Assembly: GCA_903958915.1 (NCBI GenBank)
Contig: CAJBVC010000673.1
Coordinates: 1 to 18,228, forward strand
Direction of reading: 5' to 3'
Source: an uncultured beta proteobacterium
GTDB taxonomy: Bacteria > Pseudomonadota > Gammaproteobacteria > Burkholderiales > Burkholderiaceae_C
Length of the DNA stretch: 18,228 bases
Position 1 is the stretch's first letter. The number at the start of each line of letters is the position of its first letter. Shown piece after piece: positions 8,689 to 15,768 of the stretch. A program made the translations under genes and the position numbers. The notes beneath the pieces were generated by a model, which was not told where the DNA came from, searched no databases, and saw nothing but the letters and a program-made list of their open reading frames with translations.

Positions 8689-9213
8689 TCAACCGCCGGT
8701 GAAGACGAAGCCGCCCTTACCGGTCAAGAAGTCAACAATCAGCACCTGGCCTGGGGCCAGGTCGACACGCTGCTCACTAGTGAAGTTGATCGCATCGTTG
8801 GGCCCATCGGCCAGTCGGGCGCTGAATTGGTGAATGCCCGCCGGGATGGCGAGTTTGCGGTAGACCGTGGCGGCACCATCCTTGCGCAGCCCCAGCGGGG
8901 GTGTGGTGATACGGAACAACGCTGCGCCGTCCATGTCGAGCTCGACCCGCACCGGCGCACGTTCGCGCGGACAGTCCAACTTGTTGCGCATATTGGGCTC
9001 GACCCGGGCTAGCTCTTCAGCGCTGCGCTCGCGGCAGGCAAATTTGAGCTGCCCCGAGTGGCTGAACGAGAGCTTCAGCAAGGCCTGATCATCGCCTAAC
9101 TGGCGATAGCCCGGGGCTGATGAAAAATAGCCAACTACCGTAGCGAAAGCGCCATAGGCAAGCCCTTGCAGGGCATAGCGCAGCACGGCGGGCAGGGCAG
9201 AGCGATTAGCCAT
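8689..9213 (-). CDS. Membrane-anchored protein of unknown function
   Basis: I do not recognise this 174-residue protein. It has one predicted transmembrane helix near the N-terminus (about 12-30, after a short basic start) and a soluble region rich in predicted beta strands, probably periplasmic. Two cysteines, C60 (LKFACRER) and C81 (KLDCPRER), could form a disulfide. There is no heme, iron-sulfur or nucleotide motif. ATG 9213 overlaps the 3' end of the cytochrome b-reductase fusion gene by eight bases, so the two are translationally coupled; a longer upstream extension in this frame would lie entirely inside that gene and looks spurious. Its stop is 17 bases before the next cytochrome b fusion gene. 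The position between the two cytochrome b fusion genes suggests an accessory or assembly subunit of the same membrane complex. Confidence 0.78.
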   Translation of the reverse strand: MANRSALPAVLRYALQGLAYGAFATVVGYFSSAPGYRQLGDDQALLKLSFSHSGQLKFACRERSAEELARVEPNMRNKLDCPRERAPVRVELDMDGAALFRITTPPLGLRKDGAATVYRKLAIPAGIHQFSARLADGPNDAINFTSEQRVDLAPGQVLIVDFLTGKGGFVFTGG

Positions 9214-11152
9214 GGGAACCCCCAAGCTGGACCATCTCGGTAGCACTGCCTTGCACGGGCTTTTGCGGTGCCAGGTGAAATGCGTCGGAAAAGCAATCGT
9301 CGCTGGCCAGACCGCGCTGGGCAAACGCAGGCTGCGCAGCCTGAACCATTTGCACCGAGCCACAGGCGTACACTTGGTGCGCCGAAAGGTCAGGAAAGTC
9401 GCTCAGGATGGCCTCGTGAACCAGGCCGGTGCGACCGCTCCAGGCATCTTGCGCTGCGGGGTTGGACAACACCGGCACGAAGCGAAAATGGGGGTGGTCG
9501 TGTGCCCATTGCTCGGCCAGTGCGCCCAGGTACAAATCGCTGCGGCTGCGAACGCCCCAGTACAGAATCATCGTGCGCTGCAAGCCGGTGTGAAAGGCGT
9601 GTTCCAGCATGCTTTTGACGGGTGCAAATCCGGTAGAACCGGCGACAAAAATGATGGGCTTCTGGCTGTCTTCGCGCAACGTGAAGGCGCCCAATGGCCC
9701 TTCGATGCGCAGCGTGTCGCCCACGCGCAGGGTGTCGAAAACCTGGGGCGTGAAACGTCCGCCTTCAATGCGGCGCACCTGCAACTCGATGTCGGTGGCG
9801 CTGTGGGGCGCACTGGCAAAGGAGAAGCTGCGGCGCGCACCGTCGTCGAGCAGTACGTTGATGTATTGACCGGCATGAAAGGCCAACCTGGCTCCGCCGT
9901 CGAGTTGCAAATCGAGTTGCATCACGTCGCTGCTGAGGAGTTCCAGCCGCGTGACCCGCACGACATACTGCTTGACCGGTTGCGCCCGCGCACCGGGCAG
10001 CGGCACGTACGTGATTTCAACTTCACTTAGCGGCTCGGCGCAGCACAGCAGTATCTTGCCGGTGGCGCGCTCGGCCGCGCTGAGCGCAAAGTCCTGGTGT
10101 GCCTGTAGCCTGACCTCGCCATGCACCAGCGTGCACTTGCAAACGCCACAGCCTCCGTTGCGGCATTCAAAGGGCATGGGTAGTCCCTCGCGCAAGCCTG
10201 CATCGAGCAGCGTTTCGCCAGCGCGCACATCCACAATGCGGTCATCCGGGTGCACCGCCATACTCCATGCGCGGGCACGGCTTGCATGTGGGGGCGCAAG
10301 CCAGGGCAACAGGACAAGCACAAGCGTCGCACCGATCACAAAATACCAGGTGTTCACCGCGCCCCAGGTCCCTATCAGGGCATAGGTGGGCAGATAGAAC
10401 CAGTCAAAGCCCAAGTCGCCCACCAGGGTGCCCATGTCGGCAGGCGCCTGACTCAAGGCGGGCTTGAGCAGCGACAGCAGCGTCAACGTCAGCAGCAGCG
10501 CAATCCACACGGGGCGCGGTGGCGTGGTCCGCGCGCCTGGCACACGTTGCGTATGCACCCACAGCAAGGCCAGCACGCTCAGGGGTAGGCCAATATGAAT
10601 GAAAGACAGCAGGGAAAAAAGCCGGTCACTCACATTGGCATTGGAAATGAAATTGCGGGCCATGGAACCCCCCAGCACGGGCAGCACGTCAAACCACTCG
10701 GTCGTGGCGGTCACCACGAACTGCGCCAGCCGGTCCCAGGGCAACATGTAGCCATTGATGCCGCTGGCGTAGGTCAGCCACAGAATCACCACCCCCGAGA
10801 CCCAGGAAAACCAACGAAAGCCACGGTGCCGGTCGAAGCTAAGGTGGCGCAACAAGTGCAGCACAATGACCAGCACCAGCGCATCGGAGGCATAGCGGTG
10901 CAAGCTGCGCAGCAGGCCACCGGCGTAACGTTGGCCGTGGGTTAGCGCTTCGACCGAGGCGTAGGCCTGCACGACGCTGGTTTCGAAAAATGCATAAAGA
11001 TACAAGCCGCTGGCAACCACGACCCAGAACAGGAAGTAGGCGATGGCACCAAGGTAATACAGCGGATTGAGGCGTTCACTAAAAAATGTGCTGAAGACGC
11101 GCTCAATGGCGAGAAAGGCGCGCTGGCCCAGAGTTTGTAGGAGTTGAAACAC
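9206..11152 (-). CDS. Cytochrome b - [2Fe-2S] ferredoxin - FAD/NAD(P) reductase fusion protein
   Basis: This 648-residue fusion has three parts. Residues 30-290 are a cytochrome b with ligand pairs H85/H99 and H186/H200 and a PEWY-like DWFYLPTYAL (250-259). Residues 297-385 are a plant-type [2Fe-2S] ferredoxin, with C330, C335, C338 (ECRNGGCGVC) and C370 or C371. Residues 395-648 are a ferredoxin-NADP reductase-type module: RSFSFAS (441-447) for FAD, GSTGFAP (505-511) for NAD(P)H, and YACGS (596-600). The last two parts resemble the reductases of multicomponent oxygenases. This implies electron flow from NAD(P)H through FAD and [2Fe-2S] to the b hemes, or the reverse. The start is GTG 11152 with no good ribosome site, 60 bases after the SCO gene. 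The TAA at 9206-9208 overlaps the next start. I know of no characterised respiratory enzyme with this exact layout, though I could not search. Confidence 0.87.
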   Translation of the reverse strand: MFQLLQTLGQRAFLAIERVFSTFFSERLNPLYYLGAIAYFLFWVVVASGLYLYAFFETSVVQAYASVEALTHGQRYAGGLLRSLHRYASDALVLVIVLHLLRHLSFDRHRGFRWFSWVSGVVILWLTYASGINGYMLPWDRLAQFVVTATTEWFDVLPVLGGSMARNFISNANVSDRLFSLLSFIHIGLPLSVLALLWVHTQRVPGARTTPPRPVWIALLLTLTLLSLLKPALSQAPADMGTLVGDLGFDWFYLPTYALIGTWGAVNTWYFVIGATLVLVLLPWLAPPHASRARAWSMAVHPDDRIVDVRAGETLLDAGLREGLPMPFECRNGGCGVCKCTLVHGEVRLQAHQDFALSAAERATGKILLCCAEPLSEVEITYVPLPGARAQPVKQYVVRVTRLELLSSDVMQLDLQLDGGARLAFHAGQYINVLLDDGARRSFSFASAPHSATDIELQVRRIEGGRFTPQVFDTLRVGDTLRIEGPLGAFTLREDSQKPIIFVAGSTGFAPVKSMLEHAFHTGLQRTMILYWGVRSRSDLYLGALAEQWAHDHPHFRFVPVLSNPAAQDAWSGRTGLVHEAILSDFPDLSAHQVYACGSVQMVQAAQPAFAQRGLASDDCFSDAFHLAPQKPVQGSATEMVQLGGSHG

Positions 11153-11212
11153 AGTAGGGAAGGAGTCGATGCGGATCGGGTAATCGGTCTGAACCGTGCA
11201 CCGCGCTGTGGC

Positions 11213-12133
11213 TTAGGCGTGTGCCTGGTCTGCCGGCGATTGGTGCTGGTTCGCTCGGCGCCGGGCACGGCGCTGGGTGCGCCACTCGGCGAGGAAAAAC
11301 CAGACCACCGCCAGTGCAAAGGTGACACCGCCAGCCACTTCAATCAACAGCCCGTATTGCACCCGGTACGTTCCTGATTTGGGGTCGTACACCGTGCACA
11401 GGATGCGCACCCGGTCCAGCAAACCCTCCAGACTCAGTTGTTGCGCCACAGGGGTGTTGCTCAGCAATTGCTTCAAGGGCTCTGCCAGACCATCGGCACC
11501 AAAGGAGTCGCCGTAAATCTGACGGTAAATGCGCCCCGTGCCATCAAGCAAAGTGACTTGCAGGATGTGATCAAAACCGGCTGGCGTGGCGGCATAACTG
11601 AAGCCAAACTCGCGCGTCAGTGACTCGACGATGGAGGCGTGTGGGCTAAGAAACTCCCAGTTGGGCTGGTCAATGCGGTACTGCAAGGCAAAGGCCTTCA
11701 TCGCCTGCGGCGAGTCGGCAGGCTGATTGAACCCAATGCTGAGCACATTGAACTGGTGCGTGCCAAAAACGTTGCGACTGGCCTCCACGGCGTTTTGTAG
11801 CGCCCGTGTGGTGGCCGGGCACACGTCAAAGCAGCCGGTGTAGATGAAGCTTACCAGCAGCGGCTTGCCGCGGTACTGCGCCAGGCGCACCGGTTGACCC
11901 GCACGGTCCAGCAAGGTGAAGTCGCTGATGCTCCGGTCGAGTACTGCCTGGCTGGCATTTAACGCCGTGGCCTGGTCCAGCCCCGCCACCGTGGTGACTG
12001 TTCCTGCTGCGGCGACGGCATGGCCATAGGTCGGCTGCACTACCAAGGTGGCGGCAACCAGCACCAAATCCTGTAACCAGAAGAAAAATGTAGAACGCGG
12101 ACCGGTCCGAGCTGCGTTTGAAGCAATCAGCAT
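11213..12133 (-). CDS. SCO1/SenC family copper chaperone
   Basis: This 306-residue SCO/SenC protein delivers or reduces copper during assembly of CuA or the heme-copper centre. The thioredoxin-like domain (about 65-225) carries YTGCFDVC with C101 and C105 and the copper histidine H189 (GFDHILQ). A hydrophobic N-terminal segment (15-33) serves as signal or anchor. After the chaperone domain comes the YDPKSGTYRVQY segment and a C-terminal transmembrane helix (about 262-283), as in the longer SCO proteins found in oxidase operons. ATG 12133 follows the ctaB stop by 23 bases. Its place in the operon fits maturation of the CuA site of the subunit II encoded at 14778-15317 and perhaps of both heme-copper cores. 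Confidence 0.92.
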   Translation of the reverse strand: MLIASNAARTGPRSTFFFWLQDLVLVAATLVVQPTYGHAVAAAGTVTTVAGLDQATALNASQAVLDRSISDFTLLDRAGQPVRLAQYRGKPLLVSFIYTGCFDVCPATTRALQNAVEASRNVFGTHQFNVLSIGFNQPADSPQAMKAFALQYRIDQPNWEFLSPHASIVESLTREFGFSYAATPAGFDHILQVTLLDGTGRIYRQIYGDSFGADGLAEPLKQLLSNTPVAQQLSLEGLLDRVRILCTVYDPKSGTYRVQYGLLIEVAGGVTFALAVVWFFLAEWRTQRRARRRANQHQSPADQAHA

Positions 12134-12156
12134 GGGCTAGTCGGACAGGTCGCGCA

Positions 12157-13059
12157 TCACAACAGGCTATCGATCGTCGCTGCACCCAGCAGCAGGCTCA
12201 GCTGAACCAGCGAGGCGAAGAACGAACCCATGGCCGTTGTGCGCGAGGGTGCCCGCGCCAGCAACCAGGCCCGGTAGACAAAGTAGCCGCCGCCGGCCAA
12301 CGCTCCGGCGAAATAGACCCCCCCGGCACCGAAAAAAACGGGGAGCAGGGCCGTCAGCGCCAGCGCTACTGTACTGCCCAGAACGATGCGCGCCGCGCGT
12401 GGAACGCCCACCACCACCGGCAGCATCGGCACGCCCGCGGCCTGGTACTCGTCCTTGTTGGCGATCGCCAGACTCCAGAAGTGCGGCGGCGTCCACAGGA
12501 ACAAGACGGCGGCCAGCAAGTAGGGCAAGGGTCCCAGCGCGGGGTTCACTGCGGCGGCACCGGCCAGCACGGCAAAGCTGCCCGCCAACCCACCGACCAC
12601 GATGTTCAACCAACTCCGGCGTTTCAGCCAGACCGTATAGACCACGGCATAGAAGAACGCCCCCAGGAAGACGAACACAGCCGACACGGGATTGAGCCAC
12701 CAGGCCGCTGCCGCCACCGAACCGATCAACAGGACAGCAATCAGCACCAGCCAGGCTGGCGTGTGTGGCAGCGCGCCCGTCACAAAGGCGCGGCCGCGTG
12801 TACGTGCCATGAGGTGGTCACTGTCGTACTCAAAGTACTGATTGAAGGCGCCGGCACTGGCTGATGCGACCAATACGCTTAAACCCAGAATCAGCACTTT
12901 CATTGCCCCAAGGGACGGGCCGTTGCTCACGGCCATGCCGACCAACGCAGTGATCATGATCATGAATCCGATGCGCAACTTGAATACACCCAACACGTCG
13001 CGGCTCAGGCGAAGGAGTGGCTTGGTTGGGCGATTCATGGCGCTTAAGGTGTGGTTCAC
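12157..13059 (-). CDS. ctaB: Protoheme IX farnesyltransferase (heme O synthase) CtaB
   Basis: CtaB is a UbiA-family membrane prenyltransferase that adds a farnesyl group to heme B to give heme O. The first aspartate-rich motif lies in NQYFEYDSDHLMARTRGRAF, which is characteristic of the family. The second conserved region is YTVWLKRRSWLNIVVGG. FLWTPPHFWSLAI and EYQAAGVPMLP are further CtaB marks. It has about nine predicted helices and about 300 residues, the usual length. The start is uncertain: GTG 13059 has TAGG nine bases upstream; TTG 13068 (one base after the subunit I stop) and ATG 13038 are alternatives. Presence in this operon implies that at least one of the heme-copper enzymes uses heme O or, with the CtaA-like protein, heme A. 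Confidence 0.93.
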   Translation of the reverse strand: MNHTLSAMNRPTKPLLRLSRDVLGVFKLRIGFMIMITALVGMAVSNGPSLGAMKVLILGLSVLVASASAGAFNQYFEYDSDHLMARTRGRAFVTGALPHTPAWLVLIAVLLIGSVAAAAWWLNPVSAVFVFLGAFFYAVVYTVWLKRRSWLNIVVGGLAGSFAVLAGAAAVNPALGPLPYLLAAVLFLWTPPHFWSLAIANKDEYQAAGVPMLPVVVGVPRAARIVLGSTVALALTALLPVFFGAGGVYFAGALAGGGYFVYRAWLLARAPSRTTAMGSFFASLVQLSLLLGAATIDSLL

Positions 13060-13069
13060 GTCGTTCAAC

Positions 13070-14767
13070 CTAGCTCAAGCCCCAGACCTGCGACAGGTAC
13101 TTCCAGTTGATGAAGTAATAGAGAATGAACGAGACCAGAAACACCATGGCTAGCACAAAGGTGCCTGGTGCGGCAAAGCCTGCCGAGCCGTAACTTTGTG
13201 CCACTACGGTGGGTGCGGTTGGAGGAATCGGAGTGAAGTTGGCGCTGACCTTGCCCGAGTCAAGGCGCTTGCCCCACAGGATCGAGCCCACGGTAATGTA
13301 GATGTAGATGGCACCCCCCAGAATGGCGGCAATACCTGCAACACCCACCAGCCCCATCATCAGGTAGGCAGCACCCGGCCACTCGTAGGCCATGGCTGCA
13401 CCGCCAAAGCTCATATCCCAATGCCGGCGTGACACGCCCAGGGTGCCCGCACCCATCATCACCAGGCAGAAAAAGTACATCGACAAGCCGAACATATAGG
13501 GCTGATACTTGGCCAGCCCCGGATTGATCATTTCACGCCGGAACAACACCGGGATGAGAAAGTAGGTTAAGGCCATGAAGGACAGCGTGGTCCCCACCAC
13601 CACCGTGGCATGGAAGTGCCCCGGAACGTAGACGGTGTTGTGGATGATCATGTTGAGCTGCTCGGTGCCCATCATCACGCCGGAAATGCCACCCAAGAAA
13701 CCAAAACCGATGAGCGAGATGAACACGCCCGACCAAACTGGATTGCTCCAGGGAGCCTTGCGCAGCCACTCAAACAGGCCATTGTTGTATCCCTTGGCGC
13801 GTTGTGCAACCTCAATGGCACCGGGTATGGTCAGACCGTGAATCATGGAAGCCAGCACCGCGAAGTACATGAAGTAGCTGGTGTTGACAACTTTCCACGC
13901 CGTACTCACCCCGGGGTCAGCCAGCAGGTGGTGGGCGCTGGCCAGTTGCAGGAAGAGGATGTAGAGCAAAAAGGCACCGCGACTGACACGCTCGGACATG
14001 GGCTTGGCACCGAAGGCGATGGCTGCTACGGCGTACCAAATGGAGATGTGTGCCGCGACGTTGATTTGCTGGGATGAGTGCCCAAAGGCCCACCAGATGG
14101 TTCGGTAAATCAGCGGGTCCACCGCGTTGATGACGCCTACCGACAGCAGGAACGTCGGAATCAGGATGATGGCACCCGAGGCAATGGTGAAGACGGCAAT
14201 GATGGCAGCGGTAATTGCGCCAAAGGTCACCAGCGGCACCGACCCCTGGTAGGTCTTGTCGCGTTTGGCAACCACCAGAGTACCCAGGAAGACAAAGCAG
14301 GCGATCAATGCTCCTACCGCGAAAAGAATGAGACCTAGGTAGAAAAACGGTGACGCCATCATGGGCACATAGGACGTCATCATCACGCTGGAGCCACCCT
14401 GAAAGACGGCTACGTTGTTCATGACGGCACCCACCAGCATCAGCACGAAGGCTAGCCAGGCAAACTTTGGCGTCGCCAATCGACAGCGCAGCAATGTGGA
14501 CGAGCAGAAATACAGCACCGCCACTTCAAAGAAGATGATCCAGAAGATCAGCATGTCGATACCATGGGCGGTGAGCACCATGTAGAAGGTATCGGCGGCA
14601 AGCCAGTGCACAGCGGGCCAACGGGTCAAAACGACACCGATCGCCAAAATGCCGCCAACCAGCAGCGCCACTACGGCAGTGACCGCGTTTACCCACATCA
14701 GCTTCTCGGCCTGGGATTCAAATTGCAGCCCTGATCGCGGGCAGGTTCGGTAGGTTGTTGTAGACAT
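13070..14767 (-). CDS. B-family heme-copper subunit I lacking the active-site tyrosine (probable NO reductase)
   Basis: This 565-residue polytopic protein aligns with the ba3-type (B-family) oxidase subunit I. H68 (LTAHGIDM) and H386 bind the low-spin heme. H230, H279 and H280 (SAHHLLADPG) bind CuB, and H384 (VPGHFHATV) the high-spin heme. In ba3 oxidase H-P-x-V-Y places the cross-linked tyrosine four residues after the helix VI histidine; here the sequence is GHSSQQ and that residue is Q234, confirmed from codon CAA at 14068-14066 on the minus strand. The cbb3-type helix VII position is leucine. Loss of this tyrosine is the hallmark of NO-reducing members, so this is probably an sNOR- or eNOR-like nitric oxide reductase rather than an oxidase. 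ATG 14767 is preceded by AAGGTGG; GTG 14776 is a weaker alternative. It follows the subunit II gene by 10 bases. The superfamily is certain; the NO reductase call is inference. Confidence 0.9.
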   Translation of the reverse strand: MSTTTYRTCPRSGLQFESQAEKLMWVNAVTAVVALLVGGILAIGVVLTRWPAVHWLAADTFYMVLTAHGIDMLIFWIIFFEVAVLYFCSSTLLRCRLATPKFAWLAFVLMLVGAVMNNVAVFQGGSSVMMTSYVPMMASPFFYLGLILFAVGALIACFVFLGTLVVAKRDKTYQGSVPLVTFGAITAAIIAVFTIASGAIILIPTFLLSVGVINAVDPLIYRTIWWAFGHSSQQINVAAHISIWYAVAAIAFGAKPMSERVSRGAFLLYILFLQLASAHHLLADPGVSTAWKVVNTSYFMYFAVLASMIHGLTIPGAIEVAQRAKGYNNGLFEWLRKAPWSNPVWSGVFISLIGFGFLGGISGVMMGTEQLNMIIHNTVYVPGHFHATVVVGTTLSFMALTYFLIPVLFRREMINPGLAKYQPYMFGLSMYFFCLVMMGAGTLGVSRRHWDMSFGGAAMAYEWPGAAYLMMGLVGVAGIAAILGGAIYIYITVGSILWGKRLDSGKVSANFTPIPPTAPTVVAQSYGSAGFAAPGTFVLAMVFLVSFILYYFINWKYLSQVWGLS

Positions 14768-14777
14768 AGCAGCCACC

Positions 14778-15317
14778 TTATTTCACGTAAATGCGGCTCA
14801 CCATTGTGTGGTGATTGATGCCGCAGTATTCATTGCAAACGACGGAATAGGTACCCGCCTGATTCGGAGTGACGGTCACCACGTGTTCGTAACCGGGAAC
14901 GATCTGGATATTGATATTGGCCGGCTGCAGCGAGAAGCCGTGGTTGTAGTCCAGCGACGTGATGTGCAGGCGGTAAGTCTTGTCCTTTTGCAGCTCGATG
15001 ATGGGCCAGAAGTTCCACAACCGGGCCACCAGGTAGACGTCGCTTCCAGGAGGCGGCGCTACCACCGGGATCTTGTCTGCGGTCTCGGTGCGCACGGTGT
15101 ACTTGTCCACCACCGCTTGCGCTTTGGCAGTGAACATTTCCGGCGTGGTGCGGTAGGTTTCTGTAGAGAGGTTTTGTTTCCCCCAGATGTGCCAGCCCAC
15201 CATCATGGCAAACATGGTCAGGCACCAGACCAGGGCAATCACAATCCAGGTGCCTTCAACACGATCCAGTGGATGCTTCCACCACAGTCGCTCAGCAGGG
15301 GGCAGTATGGCGCTCAT
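14778..15317 (-). CDS. CuA-containing subunit II of the B-family heme-copper enzyme
   Basis: This 179-residue protein has one N-terminal membrane helix (about 23-45) and a periplasmic cupredoxin domain (about 85-179). The CuA ligands are complete: H126 (YNHGFSLQ), C161, E163, C165, H169 and M172 in CNEYCGINHHTM. The 35-residue distance from H126 to C161 equals that in Thermus ba3 oxidase subunit II (H114 to C149), which supports the B-family assignment. The protein should accept electrons from a soluble cytochrome c, possibly the c551 encoded at 3052, and pass them to subunit I. ATG 15317 is preceded by AAGGAGA. It lies 53 bases after the small subunit gene and 10 bases before the subunit I start. 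It is much shorter than A-family subunit II proteins, as usual for B-family enzymes. Confidence 0.93.
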   Translation of the reverse strand: MSAILPPAERLWWKHPLDRVEGTWIVIALVWCLTMFAMMVGWHIWGKQNLSTETYRTTPEMFTAKAQAVVDKYTVRTETADKIPVVAPPPGSDVYLVARLWNFWPIIELQKDKTYRLHITSLDYNHGFSLQPANINIQIVPGYEHVVTVTPNQAGTYSVVCNEYCGINHHTMVSRIYVK

Positions 15318-15370
15318 TGTTGGGTTCTCCTTGGTAGGCGCGTTGGCGTCGGCGGGCTATGAATGAGCGG

Positions 15371-15556
15371 CTACTTGGCGAGCGGAACGGTCAGGATGTC
15401 GATGACGCCCCAGAGCGTGTAGACCACCATCGGAACCATCACGCCCAGAAACAAGAGAATGAAAGGGTTGTCCAGCAGCTGTTGCATGAACGGAACTGGT
15501 TCATTGGGATCCTCTGAAGCAGCGTTGGCCGTAGCGGACACATTGGGTTGCGACAT
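15371..15556 (-). CDS. Small one-helix subunit of the heme-copper enzyme (subunit IIa-like)
   Basis: This 61-residue protein has a soluble, acidic N-terminal part and a single predicted membrane helix at about 32-53 (ILLFLGVMVPMVVYTLWGVI). ATG 15556 has a good ribosome site (AGGAG, five-base gap). It is the first gene of the operon, directly before the CuA subunit II gene. Short one-helix proteins occur in this position with B-family oxidases (the subunit IIa of ba3 oxidase), which is the basis for the call; the sequence itself is too short for a firm family assignment. Reading upstream in the same frame extends past this ATG, but that extension lacks membrane or family features. Confidence 0.78.
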   Translation of the reverse strand: MSQPNVSATANAASEDPNEPVPFMQQLLDNPFILLFLGVMVPMVVYTLWGVIDILTVPLAK

Positions 15557-15768
15557 GGGGTCTCCTATTCCATAAAAGTGGTAGCGCCGGGCGGCGAGGT
15601 ATGCGTTCGCAGACTTTGTCCGAAAGGGCGCGCAACTTCCTTCATTTGGCTTAAGAAATTTGCACTTCCCTGGCGCAAGACGGCAATACGGTTGGCGCGA
15701 TGCGGGGAACACCGGTGTGAGTCAGCTAGCATCCGGCATTGATTGCAATTCAATCCAATGCGCCACCC
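15557..15768. promoter_or_regulatory. Divergent control region: respiratory operon and TonB receptor gene
   Basis: These 212 bases separate the minus-strand operon start (15556) from the plus-strand receptor start (15769) and must hold both promoters. No gene is seen. The stretch nearest the operon has TATGGA (minus strand, near 15570) as a poor -10 candidate. The sequence around 15640-15662 is AT-rich and contains the palindrome CTTAAG. Near the receptor gene is a Fnr/Dnr-like box, listed separately. I see no strong -35/-10 pair on either strand, which fits activator-dependent promoters but does not prove it. Confidence 0.55.
15739..15752. promoter_or_regulatory. Possible Fnr/Dnr-like box in the divergent region
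   Basis: TTGAT-TGCA-ATTCA matches the Fnr/Dnr consensus TTGAT-N4-ATCAA at eight of ten positions, with one perfect half site. It overlaps an alternative dyad GATTG-N5-CAATC (15741-15755). It lies 16 bases before the receptor ATG (15769) and about 190 bases upstream of the operon start codon on the other strand. It could activate the operon from a distance, repress the receptor gene, or be chance. Confidence 0.3.

Noticed and set aside
9214..9363. Fifty-residue N-terminal extension of the unknown membrane-anchored protein
   Set aside because: It overlaps the 3' end of the reductase fusion gene and shows no signal or conserved feature; ATG 9213 gives a clean anchor sequence.
12118..12864. 248-codon plus-strand open frame opposite ctaB
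   Set aside because: Gln/Arg/His-rich product without motifs, antisense to an unmistakable CtaB gene.
13070..14767. Annotation as an ordinary ba3-type cytochrome c oxidase
   Set aside because: Metal ligands match, but the catalytic tyrosine position is Gln and no other tyrosine occupies a known cross-link site; the nir context also points to NO.
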